DNA of 64,000 nt, from positions 1 through 64,000 of the forward strand of contig JBKAGO010000071.1 in the NCBI GenBank assembly GCA_046290435.1, written 5' to 3'. The notes under the pieces were generated by a model. It was not told the DNA's origin and ran no database searches. It saw only the letters and a list, made by a program, of their open reading frames with translations. This document shows positions 24,001-31,405 of the stretch, one piece after another. This DNA comes from CAVQUE01 sp046290435. Its GTDB lineage: Bacteria > Actinomycetota > Acidimicrobiia > Acidimicrobiales > UBA8592. A program made the position numbers and the translations under genes. Within the stretch, counting starts at the first letter, position 1, and each line of letters starts with the position of its first letter.

Positions 24001-26459
24001 ATCCCATCATCGCCGCCAGGATGGAGGCGCTGGAGCGCAAGGGCCTCGATCCGTTCGGGTCGTATCTGATCCCCGAGGCTGTGCTGCGGTTCGTGCAGGG
24101 CTACGGCCGGCTCATCCGTTCCGAGGAGGACGTCGGCGTTGCAGTGCTGCTCGACAAGCGGCTCCGCAAGCCCGTCCGCTACCGGGAGACGTTCCTCGAC
24201 TCGCTGCCCGGTCCGCCGAAGCGTTGCCAACCCGACACGGCGGTCGAGGGCTACCGGGCCATCGCCGACCACCTCGGCGTGCCCTGCCCGGACGACCTGC
24301 TGGCTGCGGTGCTCGGCATCTCCAGCATCGACCCATGGGCCGACATCGAGGAGATGGAGCTGAGCGACGTCGACATCACCGATTCGGCGGTGGTGCTCTC
24401 GCGTCTCGAAAAGGTTCGCGAGCGCCTCGGCTTCGATTCGTGGCGCCCGGGCCAGCTGGAGGTGATGACCCGTTTCGTCGCCGGCCAGGACGTGTTGGCC
24501 GTGCTGCCGACGGGCACCGGGAAGTCGCTGACCTTCCAGATCCCAGCGCTGCTGCGACCTGGCCTGACCATGGTGGTGTCGCCGCTGGTGGCGTTGATGC
24601 GCGACCAGGTCGAGGGCCTGCGGGCTCGGGGACTGACCAAGGTGGCGTCGATCCACAGCGGTCAATCGATGGCCGAGCAGGACGAGGTGCTCGCTCGGGC
24701 TCGCGCCGGCGCCTACAAGTTGCTGTACGTGTCGCCGGAGCGATTGTGGTCTCAGCGGTTCCGCCAGAGTCTCGGCGACGTCGACGTCGCTCGCCTGGTG
24801 GTGGACGAGGCGCACTGCATCTCGCAGTGGGGTCATTCGTTCCGGCCCGAGTACGCGTCGATACCGGCTGCGATCGCGTCGCTGACCGAGGGTCGCCGCC
24901 CTGCGATCCTGGCCGCCACCGCCACGGCGACGCCGAAGGTGCGGGCCGAGATCGTCGACAACCTCGGTCTGCGGTTGCGTGATGGTGCGCTCGAAACCGA
25001 TCCGGACCGCCAGGAGCTCCGCTACTACATCGAGCAGTGCTCGAGCGCAGAGGACCGAGAGGTCCGCCTCCTGCAGATCCTCGATTCCTTCCGGGGCAGC
25101 TCGGCGATCGTGTACGTGCCGTCGAAGGCCAAAGCCACGCAGCTCGCTCAGCTGCTGCGGGCCGACAACCACGTCGCCCAGCCGTATCACGGCGGCATGG
25201 AGAGCGCGCTGCGCCTCTACACCGAAGAGGCCTTCCGCGAGGGCGAGATCGATGTGGTGGTTGCGACGAAGGCGTTCGGCCTGGGCATCGACAAGCCCGA
25301 CATCGCGCTCGTCGTGCATCTCGAGATGCCGTTGTCGGTCGAGGAGTACATCCAGGAGACCGGACGCGCAGCCCGCGGCGCCATCGACGGGTCGGGGCCC
25401 GAGCACGGCGCCTGCGTGCTGTTGGCGTCACCACGCGACTGCTGGATCCACGGGCTGTTCATCAAGAGCGCGGCGCCCGAGCTCGATGTCGCCCGGGCGA
25501 CGTGGACGGTGCTGGCCGGGGGAGAGCACTACCTGACGGTCGAGGATCTGACCGGCCGGGTCAAGGCAGTGGTGGGCAGCCAGGTCGAGAGCGAGCAGGT
25601 GGCGATGGCGGTCCACTATCTGGTTCAGGTCAAGGCGCTGCAGCGGTACGAGGACATGACCTGGGAGGGACGGGTGCAGGTGCACCGAGACTCCCGTGAT
25701 CTGTACGACGCCGCGCGGGCGCGTGGCGTGGAGTTCCCGCCACACACCCGAACGATTCTCGATCACTGCGTCGCTCGCGGTTCGTCGGACTTCCACCTGA
25801 TGACGTGGGCGGAGCGCCTGGGCATGGAGCCCTCGGTGATCGAGCGCAACCTGCTGGAGCTGCATCGTCGCGATGTGCTCGGGTTCGTGGGGTGGCGCAC
25901 GGCGCTGCATCTCCGGGCGATCGAGGATTTCGAGCCGGACTTCGCTGCGATCCGCATGGCCGCGGACGCCCGCCGACGCGCCGTGCGTCAACTGTCCGAC
26001 GACGCCAAGGCCTACCGGAGTAACGAACACGAATGCCGCCGCTACCGGTTGTTGACCTATCTCGGGGTCGACGTGGCCCGTCGGTGCGAGGCTTGCGACG
26101 TCTGTGTGCCGGACCTGCCCCGGCCGTGGAAGGACAGCGACATCAGCCGCGAGCACCTGGATCGAGCGATACCGGCGCCGCTGGTGATCCTGGGGCTCGT
26201 CGAAGACCTGGCCGGCGGCGACTTCAGTCGACGCAACATCGAACGCTGCCTGCTCGGCGACACCGACGGGTTCGATCTCCATCCTCGCCTGCAGGACCAT
26301 CCCCAGTTCGGGATGCTCGGTGCGCTGGGCGCACGGGGCGTCACCCGGGCCGTCGATGACCTCATCGCTTCAGGTCAGATCGTCGAGGCCGACGTAGAGA
26401 AGAACGGTCGCCCTTGGGTGACGCTGCGGCCGTCGCATCGAATCGAAGGGGAGGGCTGA
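21003..26459 (+). CDS. DnaQ exonuclease-DinG helicase-RecQ helicase fusion
   Basis: About 1,818 residues with three enzymes in one chain. A small N-terminal domain (1-70) precedes a DEDDh exonuclease (about 155-345: FVVFDIEAN, HNGFGYDF, HRALDDARAT). A DinG-type helicase follows (about 415-1115: Walker A EAPTGTGKT near 440, DEAHNLEE, RSFWEGVDIPGE, QGYGRLIR). Then comes a RecQ helicase (about 1130-1710: LPTGTGKSLTF near 1169, DEAHCISQWGH, ETGRAARG) with its zinc site (HECRRY...CEACDVC). The DinG iron-sulfur cysteines are missing except one: NYVSLD where NYLC is usual, and a single Cys in DDLCFFRR. The ATG at 21003 begins the conserved part. The UvrD-like gene follows after 3 bp. A role in processing DNA ends, replication intermediates or invading DNA is inferred. 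Confidence 0.88.
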   Translation: MTPLDDVIDQLLESGPVSLEHAHRRLVGLDAGLAARGAPWLREQLRRHPDVRVLPGSRFEWRPVERTELELVAPSDAAATRLAPLPASADGQHDAPLPASADDQHDGATDRPDSAEQRSLPPAPEDRPAADDEVPDSDAITGRPEETVVFPEPRALGETFVVFDIEANADRALPEEHEIIELAACKVTGGGVVEEFSTFVVPDRPLASFVTELTGLTDQQVSTGQPLREALAAFFAFCDGWPLIAHNGFGYDFKLIDASLVRARLPAFAGERLDSLELAHVFAPRAGIDVLPDVDGTVPPKGRSLEYLSELLPDNTEPVAHRALDDARATVAILAMMLEALSGAEPDRCLQRELLHRSGHPWSAWLSEAPDVPILEQVVPQPQRRHAAPPTGSFDPIDAVAPLAEGGELVAIAGRRYRVQQEEMASSIADAFVRGERCMIEAPTGTGKTLAYLVPAIAWAQAQGEPVVVATHSKVLQSQILASLHEIELTLGPVNWVLIKGMENYVSLDALDGALDGASGDALEALALAVIVGWVARTPTGDWDDLRAWSLEERLPGFATLRWRLSIDSDPGVAITPLDDLCFFRRALEGLESADLAIVNHAVLLRRSAILEDGDYLVLDEAHNLEESATAALTENVSAAAVDRLLATLHDPVRKWGTLGRYLDATNTSRSDPAIARVVEALDVCRAANDELGPLVIEYVRSRSAVSAGEIARFGVSYRLRRGFDTDRAAFRPLRTSAGALAHALIELADALQGLAVPAELRRPYRQRRLEDEIARMGRTARGCATTLIEIVDAVDEEQWINLLDVSRTTTQWTWTAQRVPLEVAGRLAELWGELSSVVLTSATLRVAGSMEHLVARLGLRSVVPKVLPSPFAESADNAMLVLPDHLPTPRGGLMDEFALAEADEFARLFMLTGGRAMGLFTARSRMTAVRDHVRPILEPVQIPVLCQGDEPAPALVDRMRHETTTSLLATRSFWEGVDIPGEALSLLVIEKLPFSSPADPIIAARMEALERKGLDPFGSYLIPEAVLRFVQGYGRLIRSEEDVGVAVLLDKRLRKPVRYRETFLDSLPGPPKRCQPDTAVEGYRAIADHLGVPCPDDLLAAVLGISSIDPWADIEEMELSDVDITDSAVVLSRLEKVRERLGFDSWRPGQLEVMTRFVAGQDVLAVLPTGTGKSLTFQIPALLRPGLTMVVSPLVALMRDQVEGLRARGLTKVASIHSGQSMAEQDEVLARARAGAYKLLYVSPERLWSQRFRQSLGDVDVARLVVDEAHCISQWGHSFRPEYASIPAAIASLTEGRRPAILAATATATPKVRAEIVDNLGLRLRDGALETDPDRQELRYYIEQCSSAEDREVRLLQILDSFRGSSAIVYVPSKAKATQLAQLLRADNHVAQPYHGGMESALRLYTEEAFREGEIDVVVATKAFGLGIDKPDIALVVHLEMPLSVEEYIQETGRAARGAIDGSGPEHGACVLLASPRDCWIHGLFIKSAAPELDVARATWTVLAGGEHYLTVEDLTGRVKAVVGSQVESEQVAMAVHYLVQVKALQRYEDMTWEGRVQVHRDSRDLYDAARARGVEFPPHTRTILDHCVARGSSDFHLMTWAERLGMEPSVIERNLLELHRRDVLGFVGWRTALHLRAIEDFEPDFAAIRMAADARRRAVRQLSDDAKAYRSNEHECRRYRLLTYLGVDVARRCEACDVCVPDLPRPWKDSDISREHLDRAIPAPLVILGLVEDLAGGDFSRRNIERCLLGDTDGFDLHPRLQDHPQFGMLGALGARGVTRAVDDLIASGQIVEADVEKNGRPWVTLRPSHRIEGEG

Positions 26460-26462
26460 GCA

Positions 26463-28226
26463 GTGGCGTTCCTGCTGCCGGAGAACCTGGGGTCGCGGAG
26501 CGACGTCCCGCAAGCTGTCCGAGACGTGGCAACGGCGCTGCGCGACCTGGTCGAGGACGACGTCACGGTGTGGCTCGAGGGCGAAGACGACGAGCCGTAT
26601 CTGGTGGTGCTCGACCCGGCCAGCGGCGTGTTGTTGGTGCATGTGGTGTCGGGTGGTGCCCGGACGTTGACCCGCGAGGCCGGCAAGATCCTGAAGCGCC
26701 TCGAAGCGGTGCCGTTCGAAGATCTGGTCGCCGGCCTCGACGGATGCCAGCAAGCGCTGGTCCAGCAGCTCCGTCGCACGGCCAGCGTTTCGCAGGTGCC
26801 GGTGGCGGTCACTGCAGCGGTGCCGCGAGCCGATCGTGCCGCGATCGCTGCAGCAGGGTTCGACGACCCGGGCCGCTTCCTCACCAAGGACGATCTCAGG
26901 GCCGGTGTGACGCGCACTGCGATCGGTCGGATCGTTGGCAGGAGCGGTGCGCCGACCCGGCTGACCGAACCGCAGGAGCGGACGGTACGGGCGAAGCTGT
27001 ACCCCGAGATCGTCATCCGCCGGCCCGAGGCGCAGTCCGCCGATGGCCAGATGGTGTTCCGCCCACCGGCCGATGGGGGCGAGGACGTGATCGCCGTGCT
27101 CGACCGCGAGCAGGAGCGTCTGGCCCGTCACCTGGGTTCCGGCTACCGGGTGATCAAGGGTGTCGCTGGTTCCGGGAAGACGCTGGCGCTGACGTTCCGT
27201 GCTCGCTTCCTGGCCGAGGCCTTCCCGTCGAAGAGCTTCCTGGTGTGCTGCTACAACCGCCCACTCGCCGACGCGCTGGGTGTGCAGCTGGTCGACCTGC
27301 CCAACGTGAAGGTTTCGACCCTCGACGGTCTGGCGTGGCGGGTATGTCAGAAGGCCGGCGTTCGCCTGACTGGTAGCGGCGACGAGATGTTCCGTCAGCA
27401 GCGTGCCGAAGCGCTGAAGGTGATGCAGAACCGGCCGCTTCGTGATCTCCGTTTCGCGGCGGTGCTCCTCGACGAGGCGCAGGATCTCGACGATGTCGGC
27501 ACCGAGTTGGCCCATGCGTTTCTCGACGATGGCGAGGACCAGTTCATCATCGCCCTCGATGGGGCGCAGAACATCTACCGCCGCCAGTCGCGGTGGACGC
27601 CGCCGGGTACCAGCGGCCGTGGTCGTACGAAGCTGCTGCGGTTGAACTACCGCAACACCCGCGAGATCCTCGATGTCGCCTACAAGTTCCTCCAGGCCGG
27701 AGCCAGCACCGAGACCCTCGAGGCCGAGATCGACGACCCCCACGTCATCGTCCCGCCAGAAGCCAGCGCCCGCTCCGGCCCGTACCCCAAGGTCGTGCAG
27801 TGCGCATCGGTGAATGCTGCGATGACGGAGGTGACGTCGGGGATCCGGGCGGCCCACGATGCAGGAGCTCGCTGGCGCGACACCGCCGTGCTGGTCGGCA
27901 ACGCCAAGGTCCGCAAGCAGCTCTTCTACGCCATGAAGGACGCTGGGATCCCGTACCACGACGCATCACACAGCCCCGAGGCCAAGAAGGAACTGGTCCG
28001 CTGCGGCGACAAGGTCGTAGGCGCCACCATCCAGATCGTGAAGGGCCTGGAATTCCCCCACGTCTACCTGTTGGGCCTCGACGACGTGCAAGCCGGTCGC
28101 GGCGCAGATGACGAGACCAAGCGCCGCCTCGTTTACGTGGGCATGACCCGCGCTACCGACACCCTGACAGTGGCCCTCCACGGCGAGGGCACCATTGTCT
28201 CGGACCTGCTCACCGCAGTGAGCTGA
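26463..28226 (+). CDS. UvrD/Rep-like superfamily 1 helicase
   Basis: 587 residues. SF1A motifs are clear: Walker A GVAGSGKTLAL near residue 235, VCCYNRPLA, LLDEAQDLDD near 336, a glutamine/arginine segment LRLNYRNTREI, and a C-terminal EFPHVYLLGLDD with YVGMTRATDTL. The N-terminal ~100 residues (EPYLVVLDPASGVLLVHVV) resemble the beta core of NERD-type nuclease domains, but the catalytic E-x-K is absent. It starts with GTG three bases after the fusion helicase and so is co-transcribed and probably translationally coupled. The pair has no upstream regulon element. Confidence 0.85.
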   Translation: MAFLLPENLGSRSDVPQAVRDVATALRDLVEDDVTVWLEGEDDEPYLVVLDPASGVLLVHVVSGGARTLTREAGKILKRLEAVPFEDLVAGLDGCQQALVQQLRRTASVSQVPVAVTAAVPRADRAAIAAAGFDDPGRFLTKDDLRAGVTRTAIGRIVGRSGAPTRLTEPQERTVRAKLYPEIVIRRPEAQSADGQMVFRPPADGGEDVIAVLDREQERLARHLGSGYRVIKGVAGSGKTLALTFRARFLAEAFPSKSFLVCCYNRPLADALGVQLVDLPNVKVSTLDGLAWRVCQKAGVRLTGSGDEMFRQQRAEALKVMQNRPLRDLRFAAVLLDEAQDLDDVGTELAHAFLDDGEDQFIIALDGAQNIYRRQSRWTPPGTSGRGRTKLLRLNYRNTREILDVAYKFLQAGASTETLEAEIDDPHVIVPPEASARSGPYPKVVQCASVNAAMTEVTSGIRAAHDAGARWRDTAVLVGNAKVRKQLFYAMKDAGIPYHDASHSPEAKKELVRCGDKVVGATIQIVKGLEFPHVYLLGLDDVQAGRGADDETKRRLVYVGMTRATDTLTVALHGEGTIVSDLLTAVS

Positions 28227-28551
28227 TCCAGCGGCGGCGTTTGTTGACTACGGCCGGAGCCGACAGACGTGACAGCGTTGCCTGATGCCTCGCCCCAAAG
28301 ACTCCGCAGCTACAGAGATTGATTGCATCAAGGGTGATGCTAGACCTCGCTGGCGCGATCGTGAATCGGGCTGAGGTTGACCATGGCGGCGGGAAGCTGA
28401 CCACAGCATTCTGTAGTAAAACGTCGTCGGTAAGTCGGGGCTTGCAGAAGCAAGCCTCGACTCTTGAGTGGCGTAAAAATTCGCTAGATCAGTGAGATGT
28501 TGGCCACTGACCCGCGCGCCTTTTGGGTCGATATGTATACGTATCTGGAGG
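28227..28551. other. Convergent intergenic region, 325 bp
   Basis: Lies between the ends of the UvrD-like gene and the minus-strand secreted-protein gene. No convincing ORF. It contains the hairpin at 28435-28460 and is noticeably less GC-rich than the flanking helicase genes. Confidence 0.5.
28435..28460. terminator. Hairpin between convergent genes, likely terminator
   Basis: An 11-bp stem with one mismatch (TCGGGGCTTGC / GCAAGCCTCGA) and an AGAA loop, placed between two convergent genes. There is no long T-tract on either side, so termination is inferred from structure and position. Confidence 0.5.
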
Positions 28552-29196
28552 TCACGGCATCGCGCAGGGATTTAGTGCAAGAACGTCGCGTGCGGCAGAT
28601 TGCGAATGAAGCTTGCTTCCCAGGTCGATTGCGGCCTTGAGCACTTGTTCGGCAGGTGGCATTGTCAGGACTTGCGGTATGCCCCGCACGCGAGACGTGG
28701 ACACGCGGAAGCCCAGTCTGAAGTAGCCCGCCAACTGCCCGTTCTGGTACTCGCCATTGAGGTATTCTCTGACTTGGTCTCGAACGGCAATCCGACACTC
28801 GCTTCGACCATTGCGCCCGGATGACGCTGCATACCTCATGGCGGCGTCATAGTAGTTCTCTCCGGCGACAGACATCAGGCTCGCAACGACTTGCTCGCGC
28901 AGGGTGGTCCATTGCAGATCCCACCAGAGGGCAGCATAGAGCCTCCAACTGCGGCACGCCCGTGTTCCCCAAGGCAGTCTGCACTGCCAGGGTCGACCAA
29001 TAAATTCAGAATCCTGAACTCGCGGTAGCATCTGGACCGCTTTTGCCTTTGATGCCCCAAGGTCTCGATCCCATTGGGCCTCACCTTGCGTTGACGGTCC
29101 AGTCGCTACCGGGCCGCTGTATGCCCGCGCCGATGGCGTAAGCGACGCAACAAGCGTAAGGGCTAGGAGGCATGCGAAGAATGGCTTTGGCTTCAT
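28552..29196 (-). CDS. Secreted protein of unknown function
   Basis: 214 residues with a signal peptide (FFACLLALTLVASLTPSARA). The mature part is mixed helical with WQCRLPWGTRACRSW and SECRIAVRDQVREYL. Its cysteines could form disulfides. The ATG at 29196 has AAAGGA seven bases upstream; the longer frame to 29319 is not supported. Element copy 12 lies ~153 bp upstream in minus orientation, so the gene belongs to the regulon although the helicase cassette separates it from the rest. Base composition is lower in GC than the neighbours. No family recognised. Confidence 0.7.
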   Translation of the reverse strand: MKPKPFFACLLALTLVASLTPSARAYSGPVATGPSTQGEAQWDRDLGASKAKAVQMLPRVQDSEFIGRPWQCRLPWGTRACRSWRLYAALWWDLQWTTLREQVVASLMSVAGENYYDAAMRYAASSGRNGRSECRIAVRDQVREYLNGEYQNGQLAGYFRLGFRVSTSRVRGIPQVLTMPPAEQVLKAAIDLGSKLHSQSAARDVLALNPCAMP

Positions 29197-29349
29197 GGTT
29201 GGATCCTTTCGGGGATTTCCGGCTGTCTGTCTGGAAGTCAGGAGGTGTGTCGTTGCCTGGCTTCCTTTCGGGAATCGCTGACGTTGCGGCCCAACACCGG
29301 AGTTGGTGTTCGACTGCAAGCAGACTGTCGGTATCGCTTGGTGGGAGAT

Positions 29350-29369
29350 GACCGACGATGCGTTCGGTT
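29350..29369 (-). promoter_or_regulatory. Regulon element copy 12 (putative TetR operator)
   Basis: Plus strand GACCGACGATGCGTTCGGTT; on the minus strand AACCGAACGCATCGTCGGTC. It points toward the minus-strand secreted-protein gene starting at 29196. Confidence 0.74.
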
Positions 29370-30124
29370 CGCCCGGGTCCTATAGGCTCAAATTGCGTGT
29401 CCTTGTCGCTGTCAGGGCAATCTGAATCGGAAATTCAGCTGAAGCATCGGGTGATTCATCCCATGTGTAGCCCCCGACAGCAGATGGCTCTAGCTCGTTC
29501 GGCCCAAACACGCCGCAGCGGCTGTTCATGGGCGTCTCGGCCCATGGCGATGGTCGGTCGACTGTCCCGACCCGCTCACAGAAGGCGGCATGACGACGGC
29601 CGAGGATGGACGGGTCGGGTGGAAGCTGCGTCAGGCTGGGGCTTGGCCCTCGCTTCCGGTGAGCCCATCGCCGGGTTGTGGCTGTATGCACGGAGTTCCG
29701 GGGTCACTTACGCCCGATGGTCAAGGGTGCCTTGAAGTCAGCCAATGGACGGCTGGTCATGCTGTGCTGGGCGCCGCCCACGCCCATCCGATTCTCTGGT
29801 CCGTCGCCGATAAGCAGATGGTGAACGTGCTCGGGTGCTGCTTCGACCTGTCGAGGCGATTCGCTGGACCCGGTGCTGGAGCTCGGACGGCGAAGCGATT
29901 CGAAGGCGGCCGTGCGGCTGGAGTCGAACGATGGCGCAGTAGGCCGTGGGAGCCACTATCTGGCGTGGATGCCGACTCGCTCTTCGAATTGAGTCGACGG
30001 GTCCATGGTCGGCTCGTGCTGGCGGCTGCGTGTGGGTGTGATCACCCAGCTCGTTGGCGGTGGCAGTTCGTTCGGGTGATCCATCTGGAGCACTCCGGAG
30101 ATGGGGCCGACGTTCTGCTTCGCA
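29370..30124. other. Gene-free stretch, 755 bp
   Basis: Lies between two divergent regulon elements (copies 12 and 13). Open frames exist on both strands, but none has a ribosome site, signal sequence or sensible composition. The longest runs straight through element copy 13. It may hold decayed coding sequence. Confidence 0.45.
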
Positions 30125-30144
30125 GACCGAACACATCGTCGGTC
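30125..30144 (+). promoter_or_regulatory. Regulon element copy 13 (putative TetR operator)
   Basis: GACCGAACACATCGTCGGTC, majority form, 87 bp before the gene at 30232. The spacing equals that of copy 5 before the paralogous gene at 10205. It is the last copy seen in the window. Confidence 0.78.
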
Positions 30145-30231
30145 ATGGGCTTGGAATCGCGCTCCGAATGGTCCCCATGGCGGGACGGACTCGCCGTGGT
30201 GCGGAAAGCGCAATGACTACCGGAGCAGACC

Positions 30232-30966
30232 ATGCCGACCCTTGAACTCGATCCACAGCGCCGACGCGGATGGGCCCGACTGGGGGCCCTGATGCTGCTC
30301 GCCATGTTGGCGGCGTTACTGCCTGCGAATCCGGCGCATGCCGTGCAAGAGAACCCGAGAGGAGTTGATCCGCTACCACCTGACCCGTCGCCGGCTGTGT
30401 TACCGCCCGACCCGTCGCCGGCTGTGGCGCTCCCGGAGACGACGACCGCCGCAGTTACACCGCCGACCGGCTTCGATTGGATGAACAGGGCCCGCGTGCC
30501 CGCTCTCTGCGGGCGCTTCAGTGCTGGTCGGCTGAACAACGGTGTCGTGCCTGGCTCCGGGATGCTCCACGGCAGCTATTACGGCGCGGCGCTTCACGAC
30601 GGCGTCCGGGATCGCGGCAGGGTCGCCCACGTCGGGCGGCGAGCAACCGTGGGGGTGTTGAACTGCACCAGTCATCGGATCGTCAGCCCTGTCCTGGTGC
30701 TGTGGAACGGGCGCCAGCGTCCGGTCGCAAAGATCGAGGCCTACAACATGCTCAGGCGGATCGACATTTTCGAGAGCGGGGAGATCGACAGGGTCTCCAT
30801 CCACAAGGGCCGCATCCGGGTCGTCTTCTCCAACGTGAAGCAACACGGCGATGCCATCGCTGGTCCTGCCAGCACCTCGGCGGTCGTCACGTTGAAGGTG
30901 AACAAGGCGGGCAATCGGATGCGCGTCGTGAAGGTGACGAGCGGCTCCTGGGCGACAGCGCCGTAG
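30232..30966 (+). CDS. Exported protein, paralogue of 10205-11446
   Basis: 244 residues. A signal/anchor segment (LGALMLLAMLAALLPANPAHA) precedes a Pro-rich spacer with two near-identical units (PPDPSPAV). The shared domain follows: RARVPALCGRFSAGRLNNG, LNCTSHR and a C-terminal beta-rich part. The paralogue at 10205 continues for ~80 more residues beyond the equivalent point, so this copy looks shortened. In-frame stop codons follow at 30964 and again two codons later. The same frame then reopens at 30988 and ends in a segment resembling the paralogue's tail. The ATG has GGAG seven bases upstream. Confidence 0.72.
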   Translation: MPTLELDPQRRRGWARLGALMLLAMLAALLPANPAHAVQENPRGVDPLPPDPSPAVLPPDPSPAVALPETTTAAVTPPTGFDWMNRARVPALCGRFSAGRLNNGVVPGSGMLHGSYYGAALHDGVRDRGRVAHVGRRATVGVLNCTSHRIVSPVLVLWNGRQRPVAKIEAYNMLRRIDIFESGEIDRVSIHKGRIRVVFSNVKQHGDAIAGPASTSAVVTLKVNKAGNRMRVVKVTSGSWATAP

Positions 30967-30987
30967 ACCTGAACCGCTTCGATCCCT

Positions 30988-31263
30988 ATGGCGCAGTTCG
31001 CTTGGGTTTGGACAACGAACGGCTGCAGGGAGTTCGGGTCGTTCGGGCGCTCAACCGTGGGGACAGGGCCGCTCTCGGGTGACTGCTACGGCGAGGAGGG
31101 CTGGAACAGCAGATACCCGGGCCATACAAGCAACTTCGATCGCTACTGTCCCATCCTCGGCAGGTCGGCGTGGATAGCCACCGAAGCGCAGGTTGGGATC
31201 CTGGGTATGCAGCGCCAGCAGGGTGGGCGCTGGCAGGCCCTGCTGTTTCCCTTTCATCTGTGA
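30988..31263 (+). pseudogene. Possible detached C-terminus of the 30232 gene
   Basis: 91 codons in the same frame as 30232-30966, seven codons after its stop. The end, GILGMQRQQGGRWQA, resembles FIVLRMQRDDSGAWRV at the end of the 10205 protein, where both parts are continuous. This suggests the original gene was broken by stop codons or a small rearrangement. It could alternatively be a short independent gene starting at ATG 30988, but there is no ribosome site. Confidence 0.45.
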
Positions 31264-31318
31264 TGATCGGTCCTGAGAGTCGGTGCTAGCCCCGATTCCT
31301 TGAGACTCATCTTGCTCT

Positions 31319-31347
31319 CGGGGTCGGCCAGGATTTGGCCGGCCCCG
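31319..31347. terminator. Strong GC hairpin between convergent genes
   Basis: An 11-bp stem (CGGGGTCGGCC / GGCCGGCCCCG, one G-T wobble) with a 7-base loop. It lies between the end of the exported-protein region and the end of mcrC, which converge here. It marks the boundary between the regulon island and the defence island. No T-tract. Confidence 0.55.
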
Positions 31348-31405
31348 ACGTGACGACCTTCGGATGGCACTCGATGCGTGTCAGAGTCAGCGAGCTCGTC
31401 AGCGC

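Noticed and set aside
791..30144. The 20-bp element as an ECF-sigma promoter (-35 GAAC, -10 CGTC)
   Set aside because: GAAC and CGTC are only four bases apart inside the element; an ECF promoter needs about 16-17. Spacing to the start codons is also too variable.
791..30144. The element as an integron attC, Xer dif-like recombination site or CRISPR repeat
   Set aside because: It lies upstream of genes rather than after cassettes, has no integrase nearby, lacks the 11-6-11 dif layout, and the intervals contain full genes rather than spacers.
29590..30216. 208-codon open frame on the plus strand
   Set aside because: It reads straight through regulon element copy 13, has no ribosome site and shows no protein-like features; treated as a chance ORF.
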